Positions 1-7,983 of a DNA stretch of 10,012 bases are shown piece by piece. Numbering within the stretch: the first letter of the stretch is position 1; each line of letters begins with the position of its first letter. This DNA is from Desulfobacteraceae bacterium (GTDB lineage Bacteria; Desulfobacterota; Desulfobulbia; Desulfobulbales; Desulfobulbaceae), in the NCBI GenBank assembly GCA_022837185.1, contig JALHJD010000088.1, positions 1-10,012 on the forward strand, given 5' to 3'. The position numbers were made by a program, and so were the translations under genes. The notes beneath the pieces were generated by a model, which worked only from the letters and a program-made list of their open reading frames with translations, searched no databases and was not told where the DNA came from.

Positions 1-783
1 GGGCCGGCCGACGGCGGCGCCCCCCCCGACTGGAAGGGTATCCTTGCGCAGCAGTTGACCCGGGAGCATGAAGGAATCTCCGAGCCGGAGATCCTCGCCC
101 ATGAACTGTTCCTGTACGACTGGCAGCCTCCCGCGCGTCTCGGCCTGAACAACGAATTCATAACCGGGGCGCGGCTTGACAACCTGCTCTCCTGCTACAC
201 CCTGATCCGGGGGTTGATCGAGGCGGAAAGCGACTGCAACTGCCTGGTGGTCCTCAACGACCACGAAGAGATCGGCAGCCTGTCCTCCGGCGGCGCCCGG
301 GGCCCTTTTCTCCGGTCCATCCTGGAACGGCTGATCCCTGACCACGAGAGGAGGCACCGCTGCGTCAGCCGGTCGCTGTTCATCTCGGCGGACAATGCCC
401 ATGCCGTGCATCCCAATTTCGCCGACCGCCATGACAAGGGACACCTCCCGGCGATGAACGGCGGCCCGGTCATCAAATACAGCGCCAACCACCGCTACGC
501 CACAACAAGCAGGTCCGCCTCCTTTTTCAAAATCCTGTCCGGCAGAGCCGGTGTGCCCGTGCAGGAATTTGTCATGCGCAGCGACCTGGCCGGCGGTTCA
601 ACCCTGGGCCCGGTCACAGCGGGGGAGATAGGTGTGCAGACCGTGGACGTCGGCATTGCCACCCTGGCGATGCATTCGATCAGGGAACTGGCCGGACGGG
701 ATGACGGCTGGCACCTGTTCCAGGTCATGAAAACTTTTTTCGCCCTGGAAACCGATGACAAGATCTGGCAGTGCCTGACGTAG
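1..783 (+). CDS. M18 family aminopeptidase (ApeB/aspartyl aminopeptidase-like), 5'-truncated
   Basis: C-terminal 260 residues of a zinc-dependent M18 aminopeptidase, a cytosolic enzyme that removes N-terminal (often acidic) residues from peptides. The reading frame is open from base 1, so the true start lies outside the window; the TTG at 55 is internal. Family members are usually about 420-460 residues, so roughly 170 N-terminal residues, including the first metal-binding His, are missing. Visible catalytic and metal motifs, numbered from base 1, are GARLDNL (Asp60), NDHEEIGS (Glu89-Glu90), SADNAHAVHPN (Asp131) and AMHSIRE (His225). The stretch between them (GPVIKYSANHRYAT, GGSTLGPVTAGEIGVQTVDVG) is typical of M18. 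The one small deviation is Asn in place of the common Met after SAD. A peptide turnover role follows from family knowledge; substrate specificity cannot be read from the sequence. Confidence 0.93.
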   Translation, partial: GPADGGAPPDWKGILAQQLTREHEGISEPEILAHELFLYDWQPPARLGLNNEFITGARLDNLLSCYTLIRGLIEAESDCNCLVVLNDHEEIGSLSSGGARGPFLRSILERLIPDHERRHRCVSRSLFISADNAHAVHPNFADRHDKGHLPAMNGGPVIKYSANHRYATTSRSASFFKILSGRAGVPVQEFVMRSDLAGGSTLGPVTAGEIGVQTVDVGIATLAMHSIRELAGRDDGWHLFQVMKTFFALETDDKIWQCLT

Positions 784-850
784 CGGTCCACGATAGCCGC
801 CGGCAAAGACATGTCGGGCCGGCTGTCTCCTCCCTGACCCCGGGAAAAAC

Positions 851-1672
851 ATGAACGACAACCCCGCTGCAACATATGCCCGCATAATCGACCGATGCTT
901 CATCAACGCCCCTTTCGGGCTGCTGCGGCAGGGGCTGCTGGACGTGTTCATCAGCAACAGGCTTCGCCCGGAGATCAGCCTGGAGGGCGACTGCCTGTGG
1001 ACCGCCGGAGAGGATGAATTTCAGGCGGTGGCCGATTCGCTGCGGACCGCCGGGCTCCAGTGCACGCTCCACGCCCCGTTCTTTGACCTGGCGCCGGGCG
1101 GTCTGGATCCGAAAATACTGGCGGTGACACGGGAAAAATTGCGCCGGGCCTTTGCCCTGAGCGCGATTTTCCAACCCCGCTCGATCGTCTGTCATCTCGG
1201 CTATGATGACAACAAGCACTCCTACAAGTTCGAGGAATGGCTGCGTATTTCAGAGGAAACCTGGACCGGCCTCCTGGAACTCGCCCGGCGGAGCAATACG
1301 CCGGTCATGTTTGAAAACACCTATGAAACCGAACCCCGCGTCCATCAGCTGCTTTTTGAACGGCTGCAGTCCTCCGGCCCCGGTTTCTGTCTCGACGTCG
1401 GACATCTGACCGCCTATGCCGGATCTTCCTGGCAGACCTGGACGGATGCGCTGCTTCCCCGTCTCCGCCAGATCCACCTCCATGACAACAGGGGCCGGCG
1501 GGACGAACATATCGCCATCGGTCTGGGAATATTCAACTTCAGGGAATTTTTCGATTTTCTCCGCAGCCAACGGATATCGCCGCTCATCACCCTGGAACCG
1601 CACAGTGAAAGCGACCTCTGGCTTTCCCTGCGCAATATCGAGGAATTGAAGCTCTTTGAAGGGCTGGACTGA
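851..1672 (+). CDS. Sugar phosphate isomerase/epimerase-like TIM barrel (AP endonuclease 2 superfamily)
   Basis: A complete 273-residue protein with the pattern of xylose-isomerase-like TIM barrels (AP_endonuc_2 fold), a superfamily that includes sugar isomerases, epimerases, endonuclease IV and some phosphodiesterases. Candidate metal ligands occur at the expected strand ends: His74 (LHAPF), His115 (VCHLG), Glu155 (FENTYE), Asp182 and His185 (LDVGHL), His211 (HLHDN), Asp218 and His220 (DEHIAIG), and Glu249 (LEPHSE). The DxH...G.G segment followed by a Phe-rich helix is shared with IolE/endonuclease IV-type members. No signal peptide or membrane segment is visible, so it should be cytosolic. 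The ATG at 851 is the only ATG after the upstream in-frame stop at 794; its ribosome site (GGGAAA) is weak. It lies 67 nt after the aminopeptidase gene, so co-transcription is possible. The substrate is unknown, and a DNA repair or cobamide-remodelling role cannot be excluded. Confidence 0.85.
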   Translation: MNDNPAATYARIIDRCFINAPFGLLRQGLLDVFISNRLRPEISLEGDCLWTAGEDEFQAVADSLRTAGLQCTLHAPFFDLAPGGLDPKILAVTREKLRRAFALSAIFQPRSIVCHLGYDDNKHSYKFEEWLRISEETWTGLLELARRSNTPVMFENTYETEPRVHQLLFERLQSSGPGFCLDVGHLTAYAGSSWQTWTDALLPRLRQIHLHDNRGRRDEHIAIGLGIFNFREFFDFLRSQRISPLITLEPHSESDLWLSLRNIEELKLFEGLD

Positions 1673-1675
1673 GAA

Positions 1676-1702
1676 GGACGGCGGGGCAACCGTCCGCGCC
1701 CC
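1676..1702 (+). terminator. GC-rich hairpin after the TIM-barrel gene, weak terminator candidate
   Basis: GGACGG (1676-1681) is the exact reverse complement of CCGTCC (1690-1695), with an 8-nt loop, starting 4 nt after the stop codon. An alternative pairing, GGGGC (1683-1687) with GCCCC (1698-1702), overlaps it. No T tract follows, so this is not a canonical intrinsic terminator; it may only stabilise the 3' end of the mRNA. Confidence 0.3.
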
Positions 1703-1737
1703 GACCGGGAAAAAGGATATGAATCTCGTTCTGTTCG

Positions 1738-1746
1738 TGCTACAAT
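1738..1746 (+). promoter_or_regulatory. Candidate extended -10 promoter upstream of the pentapeptide lipoprotein
   Basis: TG-C-TACAAT matches an extended -10 element (TGnTATAAT with one mismatch). It lies about 50 nt before the lipoprotein start codon in the 125-nt gap after the TIM-barrel gene. There is no good -35 hexamer at 16-18 nt upstream, which extended -10 promoters can do without. It could drive the lipoprotein-dnaE pair. Confidence 0.4.
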
Positions 1747-1797
1747 ACCCCGAAACCCGGGACATCCCCTTACACTGACAACCCCTTGATTTAACAT

Positions 1798-2754
1798 ATG
1801 AATCATCATAGACCTGCACGTCGGGCCATCTATTGTCGCGCCAGCGCGGTTCTCATGACCCTTCTGCTGCTGGCGGCCTGCGGTCCGCTCACCGTCAAGC
1901 AGATCGAACGGAAGAGGAACGCCAGGCTGCTGGAACCGGCCGAGGTGCTCGAGCTCGTCGAATCCAACACGCTTTTTCTCCGGTCCTTCAATGAAGAGAC
2001 CTACTACTACTACGACCCCTCCGGCACCCTGTTCGGATACGATATCGCCGGCAACAGGGACAATGGCAGATGGGACGTGGCCGATACCGGGGAACTCTGC
2101 ATGCGCCTTAAATGGGGCTGGCGCGGCGATCTGCGCTGCTTTGCGGTGTATGCCGACGATCAGCGCTACTATCTGGCCAACTCCGCCGGGGTCATCGACT
2201 TCAGGGCCGACTTCTTCCCCGGAGACCACAAGAAGCAATACGTCGCCCTGCCGAAAAAAGAGCGGAAAAGCATCCGCCGTTCACCGGAGGACGGGCAGAC
2301 CGCATCCACCCCGCCCCCCGGAGAAGAGCGCGCCCCGGCTTCCGCCCCCGGGGACGAGCCCGTGCTCATCGAGGAAGGGCAGCCTGCAGGCGCCTCGGAA
2401 AGCGAGCTGAAATCGACCGTCAAATGGATGGCCAGGGACTGCCCCGGCTGCAATCTCGCCGGCACAAACCTCAAAAAAGCCGACCTGGTCGGGGCCAGGC
2501 TCCAGGGCGCGAACCTTGCCGGCGCCGATCTCAGCATGGCGAACCTGAGGAGGGCGGACCTGCAGGGCGCCAATCTTGCCGGCGCCAACCTGTCCTATGC
2601 CAATCTGCCCGGCGCCGACCTGCGCAACTGCAACCTCCAAAGCGCCAATCTCCAGGGCGCCAACCTGATCCAGGCTGACCTGACCGGGGCCGACCTGCAG
2701 GGCGCCAACCTCGACGAGGCCCTGCTGGAAGGGACCCGGGGGCTGGCGCAATGA
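1798..2754 (+). CDS. Pentapeptide-repeat lipoprotein with DUF995-like N-terminal domain
   Basis: A complete 318-residue predicted lipoprotein. Residues 1-28 form a lipoprotein signal: an Arg-rich n-region, a hydrophobic core (VLMTLLLL) and the lipobox LAAC, with Cys28 as the lipidated residue. Gly at +2 argues for outer-membrane sorting. Residues about 40-150 form a compact domain rich in Tyr, Trp and Asp ([46 protein letters not shown]) that resembles DUF995-type domains; I infer this from pattern only. Residues about 155-210 are a charged Pro/Glu/Ser linker. Residues 219-313 hold about 19 tandem pentapeptides of the A(D/N)LxG type, expected to fold as a right-handed square beta-helix of nearly five coils. 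A CPGC motif (215-218) directly precedes the helix. Pentapeptide helices often act as binding scaffolds, and no catalytic residues are evident. ATG 1798 is chosen because it gives the complete signal peptide, although the ribosome site is poor. The gene ends 36 nt before dnaE. Confidence 0.85.
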   Translation: MNHHRPARRAIYCRASAVLMTLLLLAACGPLTVKQIERKRNARLLEPAEVLELVESNTLFLRSFNEETYYYYDPSGTLFGYDIAGNRDNGRWDVADTGELCMRLKWGWRGDLRCFAVYADDQRYYLANSAGVIDFRADFFPGDHKKQYVALPKKERKSIRRSPEDGQTASTPPPGEERAPASAPGDEPVLIEEGQPAGASESELKSTVKWMARDCPGCNLAGTNLKKADLVGARLQGANLAGADLSMANLRRADLQGANLAGANLSYANLPGADLRNCNLQSANLQGANLIQADLTGADLQGANLDEALLEGTRGLAQ

Positions 2755-2790
2755 ACCCTTCCACAACCCTTGCAACATTGACCGGGAAAG

Positions 2791-5700
2791 ATGACTGAAC
2801 CGAACGCCGCGCCGATGGTGCATCTCCATGTGCATTCGCACTATTCCATGCTTGACGGCGCCATCCGCATAGACGACCTGCTCGCCCGCTGCCGGGAGTT
2901 CAATATGGGCGCCGTGGCGCTGACCGACCATGGAGCCATGTTCGGCGCCCTTGAATTTTATGACAAGGCCAGAAAAGCCGGCATCAAGCCGATTATCGGC
3001 TGCGAATTTTATGTGGCGGCCAAAAGCAGGTTCAAAAAAGACCAGAAGGCCGGCCATAATTTCCATATCGTTCTGCTGGCCATGGACTCGACCGGGTACC
3101 GCAACCTGCTGAAACTGGCCTCGGCCGCCCAGACAGAGGGCTTTTATTACCGGCCCCGCATCGACTATCAGCTGCTGGCCGAACATCAGGAGGGGCTGAT
3201 CGTCCTGACCGCCTGCCTGCATGGCGAAATCCCCTGGCGGCTGGCCCATAACGACCGGGAAGGAGCCGTGAAAAAGGCCCTGGAGCTGCGCGGGATCTTC
3301 GGCGACCGGCTCTACCTCGAACTCCAGGAAAACGGCATTGCCGAGCAGAAGATTGTCAACCAGGGCCTGCTCGAATTGGGCAAGGAACTGGGCATCAAGG
3401 TCGTCGGCACCAACGACTGCCATTACCTGAACCGGGACGAATCGTTTGCCCACGAGGTGCTCCTCTGCATCCAGACCGGCAAAACCATCTCCGACACCAG
3501 GCGGTTCCGCTTTTCAACCGATGAACTCTATTTCAAATCGCCGGCGGATATGGCCCGGCAGTTCAGCTACTGCCCCGAGGCCCTGGCCAACACCCTCGAG
3601 GTTGCCGAGCGCTGCAACCTGGAGCTGGAATTCGGCAGACACTACTTTCCCAATTTTCCCGTTCCCGCCGGGGAGACCCTGGAATCTCTGTTCGCCAAGA
3701 CCTGTGAGGAGGGGCTGGCCCGCAGAATGGCGCATAAGCAGCAGCTCGGCGTCCTCAACCCGGACGACCTGAAAATCTACCGCGACCGCCTGACCCTGGA
3801 AATCGACGTTATCCAGAAAATGGGTTTCGCCGGCTACTTCCTGATTGTCGCCGATTTCATCAACTGGGCAAAGGAGCAGCAGATACCGGTCGGTCCCGGG
3901 CGGGGTTCGGGGGCCGGCAGCCTGGCCGCCTACTGCATGCAGATCACCGATATCGATCCCATCCCCTACGGGCTGCTGTTTGAACGGTTTCTCAATGTCG
4001 AGCGCATGTCCATGCCCGACTTTGACGTCGATTTCTGCAAGGACCGCCGGGATGAAGTCATCAGCTATGTGCGGTCCAAGTACGGCGGTGATGAGCATGT
4101 GGCCCAGATCGTTGCCTACGGTTCGATGAAGGCCAGGGCTGCCATCCGCGACGTCGGACGGGTGCTCGAGATACCGCTGCCCAAGGTCGACCGCATTGCC
4201 AAGCTCGTCCCGGAGGAGTTGAAAATCACCCTCGACATGGCCATTGACAAGGAGCCGCGCCTGCGGGAGGCGATGAAGGAGGATGACATCAGGCAGCTGC
4301 TGCAGATCGCCAGAACCCTGGAAGGCCTGAGCCGCCACAAGACAATCCACGCGGCCGGAGTGGTCATCTCCCCGACGCCCATGATCGACTACCTGCCCCT
4401 CTGCATCGGTCAGAACAGGGAGGTGCTGACCCAGTACGACATGAAGTACACCGAAAAAACCGGATTGATCAAATTCGATTTTCTCGGCCTCAAAACACTG
4501 ACCGTCATCGACCGCGCCCTGAAGCTCATCCGCCAGGACATCGGGACGGACATCCAGCTGGATTCCATTCCCATGGATGACCCCAAGACCTACCACCTGC
4601 TGTGCCGGGCCGACAGCCTCGGCGTCTTCCAGCTCGAAAGCGACGGCATGCGCAACCTGCTCAAAAAAATGCAGCCCGAGCTGTTCACCGACCTCATCGC
4701 GCTGGTGGCCCTCTATCGCCCCGGCCCGCTGGACAGCGGCATGGTGGACACCTTTGTCGAAACCAAGCACGGACGCCGGCCGCCCGAGTACCCGCTGCCG
4801 CAGCTCAAGGAGATCCTGGAGGAAACGTACGGGGTCATCGTCTACCAGGAGCAGGTCATGAAAATAGCCAATGTCCTGGCCGGCTACAGCCTGGGGGACG
4901 CCGACATCCTGCGCAGGGCCATGGGCAAGAAGATTCCCGAGGTCATGGAAAAAGAGCGGGAAAAATTCATGGCCGGGGCCCTGCGCAACGGCATCCCCGA
5001 GAAGAAGGCAACCTATATCTTCGACCTGATGGCCAAATTCGCGGGCTACGGTTTCAACAAGTCCCACAGCGCCGCCTACGCCCTGGTCTCCTACCAGACG
5101 GCCTACCTGAAGGCGCACTACCCCGCCCAGTACATGGCGGCCCTGCTTTCCTGCGACAAAGACAATACCGACAAGGTCGTCAAATACATCAATGAATGCA
5201 GGCAGCACAACATCGCCGTGCTGCCCCCGGACATCAACGAGTCGTTTCAGGATTTCACGGTCGTCAACGACCGCATCCGCTTCGGCTTGGCCGCCGTGAA
5301 AAACGTCGGCACCTCGGCCCTGGCATCCATCATCGAGGAGCGGGAAAGCAACGGCCAGTATACGTCCCTGAGCGACTTCTGCGGCCGCATCGACTCCAGC
5401 CGCGTCAACCGCAAGGTCATTGAGAGCCTGATCAAGGCCGGCGCCTTCGATTCCATGAACTGCCGCAGGTCCCAGCTGATGATGGCCCTGGACGAGGCGC
5501 TGGAGAAAGCAAAGGCGGCCCAGCGGGACCGGCTGAGCGGCCAGATGAGCCTGTTTGCCCTCGGCGCCGGTGAGGAGGGTTTTTCTCCAGGCGATGTACA
5601 GCTTCCCGATATCCCGGAATGGCCGAAATTGAAAAAACTCTCCCTGGAAAAGGAAACCCTCGGCTTCTTCCTGACCGGCCACCCCCTGGAAGGGATCATC

Positions 5701-6327
5701 AAGGAACTGCGGATCGTGGCCGACACGGACATTGAACGGCTCGACCAATGCATTGAGGGACAGGCTGTCCGGCTGGGGGGCCTTGTCCAGAATTATCGTG
5801 AGCTCAAGTCAAAAAAAGGCGAACGGATGGCCTTTGCCGTGCTCGAAGACATGACCTCGAGCGTCGAAATCATCATCTTCCCCGGCGTCTTTGCCCAGTG
5901 CTCCCACCTGCTCGACACCGAGGAGCCGGTCGTCGTCCTCGGCCGGGTGCAGCACGGCGAGCGCGGGGCCAAGATCATTGCCGAATCCCTTGAGCTGCTG
6001 CCCGCCGCCCTGGAAAAGTATACCCGGGAAGTGATTATCCACGTGCGGGCCCGGCAGACGTCCAGGCACCACCTGGAGCAGCTCAAGGAAATGCTGTACC
6101 ACCACCACGGCGCCTGTCCGGTGCGCCTGACCCTGCAATTTGACGGCCGGGGCGAGGTCGACGTCGAAATACTGAAAGACCTGAAAATCAGGCCTTCCGC
6201 TGAATTTTTCCGCCAGGTCGAAAATACCCTTGGCTACCCGGCGCTGATCATTCGCACCAAGGAACCGGAGATCACCAATAACCGGAAGAAAGGCTTCGGT
6301 GAGTACAACAGGGAAACACTCCACTGA
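2791..6327 (+). CDS. dnaE: DNA polymerase III subunit alpha (replicative polymerase DnaE)
   Basis: A full-length 1178-residue C-family replicative polymerase, catalytic core of the DNA polymerase III holoenzyme. The PHP domain (about 8-215) carries all expected metal-site motifs: H11xH13, D22, D46-H47, E72, H92, C142 and D209-x-H211. E. coli DnaE lacks some of these, so intrinsic metal-dependent exonuclease activity is possible here. The palm domain contains GPGRGSGAGS and the catalytic triad Asp412 and Asp414 (PDFDVDF) plus Asp563 (FDFLGL). Fingers and helix-hairpin-helix regions follow, including YGFNKSHSAAYA. A beta-clamp binding motif QMSLF is at 918-922. An OB fold begins near residue 993 (VRLGGLVQ), followed by a shortened C-terminal region to 1178. 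There is no intein, insertion or frameshift. ATG 2791 follows a GGGAAAG ribosome site with very short spacing; ATG 2815 has none. It lies 36 nt after the lipoprotein gene. Confidence 0.98.
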   Translation: MTEPNAAPMVHLHVHSHYSMLDGAIRIDDLLARCREFNMGAVALTDHGAMFGALEFYDKARKAGIKPIIGCEFYVAAKSRFKKDQKAGHNFHIVLLAMDSTGYRNLLKLASAAQTEGFYYRPRIDYQLLAEHQEGLIVLTACLHGEIPWRLAHNDREGAVKKALELRGIFGDRLYLELQENGIAEQKIVNQGLLELGKELGIKVVGTNDCHYLNRDESFAHEVLLCIQTGKTISDTRRFRFSTDELYFKSPADMARQFSYCPEALANTLEVAERCNLELEFGRHYFPNFPVPAGETLESLFAKTCEEGLARRMAHKQQLGVLNPDDLKIYRDRLTLEIDVIQKMGFAGYFLIVADFINWAKEQQIPVGPGRGSGAGSLAAYCMQITDIDPIPYGLLFERFLNVERMSMPDFDVDFCKDRRDEVISYVRSKYGGDEHVAQIVAYGSMKARAAIRDVGRVLEIPLPKVDRIAKLVPEELKITLDMAIDKEPRLREAMKEDDIRQLLQIARTLEGLSRHKTIHAAGVVISPTPMIDYLPLCIGQNREVLTQYDMKYTEKTGLIKFDFLGLKTLTVIDRALKLIRQDIGTDIQLDSIPMDDPKTYHLLCRADSLGVFQLESDGMRNLLKKMQPELFTDLIALVALYRPGPLDSGMVDTFVETKHGRRPPEYPLPQLKEILEETYGVIVYQEQVMKIANVLAGYSLGDADILRRAMGKKIPEVMEKEREKFMAGALRNGIPEKKATYIFDLMAKFAGYGFNKSHSAAYALVSYQTAYLKAHYPAQYMAALLSCDKDNTDKVVKYINECRQHNIAVLPPDINESFQDFTVVNDRIRFGLAAVKNVGTSALASIIEERESNGQYTSLSDFCGRIDSSRVNRKVIESLIKAGAFDSMNCRRSQLMMALDEALEKAKAAQRDRLSGQMSLFALGAGEEGFSPGDVQLPDIPEWPKLKKLSLEKETLGFFLTGHPLEGIIKELRIVADTDIERLDQCIEGQAVRLGGLVQNYRELKSKKGERMAFAVLEDMTSSVEIIIFPGVFAQCSHLLDTEEPVVVLGRVQHGERGAKIIAESLELLPAALEKYTREVIIHVRARQTSRHHLEQLKEMLYHHHGACPVRLTLQFDGRGEVDVEILKDLKIRPSAEFFRQVENTLGYPALIIRTKEPEITNNRKKGFGEYNRETLH

Positions 6328-6386
6328 GGACCTGCCCGGGGACCTTGTTCCATGACAGGCAACGGTTTCCTGGAAAGTGAGAAGGT

Positions 6387-7799
6387 GTGCAGACCGTTCT
6401 ACTCCTTACAGCGTTCATCATCTGGGTCAATCTCCTCCCTCCCCTTGCCAGCCTGATCTGCAAGGACCGCTTCAGCCGGCCCCTTGACGGCGGCAGGCTG
6501 TGGCTGGACGGCCGGCCCGTTTTCGGACCGCACAAAACCGTCCGGGGGGTGCTGACCAGCATCATTGGTGGAACGGCGGTTTTCCACCTGTTCAACATGC
6601 CCTGGTGGGCCACGGCAGCCGCAGCGGTCCTGGCCATGACCGGCGACCTCCTCTCAAGTTTCATCAAGCGGCGCTTCAGCCTGGGGAGCGGCGCCAACGT
6701 CGTTGTTCTGGACCAGATATTCGAGGCCCTTTTTCCCGCCTGCTTCTTTTTTTTCCACCTCGATCTGGCCCTGTGGCAGCTCCTTGCCGTTCTCGGCTGT
6801 TTCATACCTTTCGCTCTGCTGGGCGCGGCCATATGGAGTTTCATCACCTATCGCCCCTCCCCGAAAAACTATCCGCGCTTGATCCGCTCCACCGTCCGCT
6901 TTCGGGCCTGGCGCTCATGCCATGTTCCCCTCGCCCGCTGGCAGGTGCTGTTCAACCTGACCAGTTTCCTTTCCTACCGGGTGCTGTACGCCTGGATATT
7001 CAGACTGACGGGGCTGCGGAAAGCAGGCATGCGAAACGCCCTGGAAATAGAGGTGGTTGAGCAGACCTTCCGCTTCCCCGATCTGCCGGAGGAATTTGAC
7101 GGATTTCGCCTTCTGCTGCTCACCGATCTCCATCTGGACGGCCAGGAAGGATTGACTCAGCGGATCGTCGACCATATCCGCAACCTCGAGGTAGACCTCT
7201 GCCTTTTCGGCGGCGACATCCGCATGGAAACCTACGGCCCGATGGCCCCGTGCCTGCGCCGCCTAAGATGCCTGACTCCCCATATCCGGTCCGTGCACGG
7301 CATACTCGGGGTCCTGGGCAATCATGACTGCATAGAGATGTCGCCGGATTTTGAGGAAACGGGCCTCATCATGCTCATCAACGAAGCCTGGGACATCCGC
7401 CGCAACAACGCGAAAATCTGGATCGTCGGGGTCGACGATCCGCATTACTACAAGGTGCACGATGTGAGGCAGGCGCTCCGCGACGTTCCGGCCGCGGACT
7501 TCAAGATCCTGCTGGCCCATTCCCCGGAAGCCTACAGGGAGGCAGCCGACTACGCCGTTCAGCTCTATCTCTGCGGCCATACCCATGGCGGCCAGATCTG
7601 CCTGCCCGGCCGCGGTCCGATCTTTACCAACAGCCGTGCCCCCCGTTTTACCGCTTCGGGCAGATGGAAATACCGGGGCATGACCGGCTATACGAGCCGC
7701 GGCGTCGGCTCTTCGGGCGTTCCTCTCCGCTTCAACTGTCAAGGCGAAATCAGCCTCGTCACCCTGCGCCGGGGAGCGGAACTTCCGGCCGGGCCTTGA
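6387..7799 (+). CDS. Fusion of CarS-like CDP-archaeol synthase family domain and calcineurin-like metallophosphoesterase
   Basis: A 470-residue two-domain protein. Residues about 1-155 are hydrophobic, with several membrane segments, and carry CarS/DUF46 hallmarks: RPLDGG (31-36), GRPVFGPHKTVRG (42-54), GDLLSSFIKRR (86-96) and VLDQ (107-110). In archaea, CarS transfers CMP from CTP to an unsaturated archaetidic acid; the lipid used by bacterial homologues is uncertain. Residues about 155-225 are a basic, aromatic linker. Residues about 226-470 are a metallophosphoesterase of the YaeI/YkuE type with a full metal site: Asp247 and His249 (TDLHLD), Asp277 (GGDI), Asn312-His313-Asp314 (GNHD), His378 (LAHSPE), and His398 and His400 (GHTHGGQ). 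The GTG start at 6387 is the first start codon after an in-frame stop at 6378 and has a GGAAAG site 9 nt upstream. The gene begins 59 nt after dnaE. A role in membrane phospholipid or polyprenyl-phosphate metabolism is inferred from the domain pairing, not shown. Confidence 0.85.
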   Translation: MQTVLLLTAFIIWVNLLPPLASLICKDRFSRPLDGGRLWLDGRPVFGPHKTVRGVLTSIIGGTAVFHLFNMPWWATAAAAVLAMTGDLLSSFIKRRFSLGSGANVVVLDQIFEALFPACFFFFHLDLALWQLLAVLGCFIPFALLGAAIWSFITYRPSPKNYPRLIRSTVRFRAWRSCHVPLARWQVLFNLTSFLSYRVLYAWIFRLTGLRKAGMRNALEIEVVEQTFRFPDLPEEFDGFRLLLLTDLHLDGQEGLTQRIVDHIRNLEVDLCLFGGDIRMETYGPMAPCLRRLRCLTPHIRSVHGILGVLGNHDCIEMSPDFEETGLIMLINEAWDIRRNNAKIWIVGVDDPHYYKVHDVRQALRDVPAADFKILLAHSPEAYREAADYAVQLYLCGHTHGGQICLPGRGPIFTNSRAPRFTASGRWKYRGMTGYTSRGVGSSGVPLRFNCQGEISLVTLRRGAELPAGP

Positions 7800-7827
7800 A
7801 GGTCAATGGTCTTCGTCCTCCTCCCCG

Positions 7828-7844
7828 CGGCCCGGATCGGGCCG
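7828..7844 (+). terminator. GC-rich hairpin after the CarS/phosphoesterase gene
   Basis: CGGCCCG (7828-7834) and CGGGCCG (7838-7844) form a perfect 7-bp stem with a 3-nt loop, 29 nt after the stop codon. The following bases (TCCTGTTT) are only weakly T-rich. It sits just before the -35 element of the next gene, so it may insulate that unit; termination is plausible but not certain. Confidence 0.4.
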
Positions 7845-7850
7845 TCCTGT

Positions 7851-7880
7851 TTGACTTTCCCCTGGAATCATTCGTATAAT
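7851..7880 (+). promoter_or_regulatory. Sigma-70-type promoter of the histidine kinase gene
   Basis: TTGACT (7851-7856; 5 of 6 consensus) and TATAAT (7875-7880; 6 of 6) are separated by 18 bp. This is the best promoter match in the window. It would start transcription near 7887, giving a leader of about 97 nt before the kinase start at 7984. It makes the kinase gene an independent transcription unit. Confidence 0.75.
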
Positions 7881-7970
7881 CCGAGAGAGAAAGAGCCAAA
7901 AACAGTCAGGTCCGCCGCTTGCCCGGATCGCTCGGCAACGGGATCTGGTGGACTTCCATGAAAAATTGCC

Positions 7971-7979
7971 GGAAGGAAG
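7971..7979 (+). promoter_or_regulatory. Ribosome binding site that fixes the kinase start
   Basis: GGAAGGAAG contains AAGGA with 6 nt of spacing to the ATG at 7984. The alternative upstream GTG at 7948 in the same frame lacks a comparable site, so the shorter protein is preferred. Confidence 0.65.
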
Positions 7980-7983
7980 TGCA

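Noticed and set aside
795..824. GC-rich hairpin (GCCGGC twice) after the aminopeptidase gene
   Set aside because: The hexamers are self-palindromic, the loop is long and no T tract follows, so a terminator call is not justified.
851..1672. Identification as cobamide remodelling enzyme CbiR
   Set aside because: It shares the fold, but I do not see a CbiR-specific signature and there are no cobamide genes in the window.
2455..2737. Tandem 15-bp DNA repeat that might be a satellite
   Set aside because: The periodicity is entirely explained by the A(D/N)LxG pentapeptide coding sequence.
2169..3453. Antisense frames over the pentapeptide region with alternating GA/QVG-type repeats
   Set aside because: These are the complement of the in-phase 15-bp pentapeptide codons and carry no independent support such as a ribosome site or promoter.
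3514..5748. Very long antisense open frame (744 codons) inside dnaE
   Set aside because: It is the mirror of a GC-rich, strongly conserved coding sequence. Its translation is low in recognisable motifs and rich in Gly/Val/His/Asp runs, and dnaE fully explains the DNA.
7029..7799. Separate start for the phosphoesterase at the internal ATG 7029
   Set aside because: The frame is continuous with the CarS-like domain. The upstream GGAAAG is only a weak ribosome site, so an internal start is possible but not supported enough to annotate.
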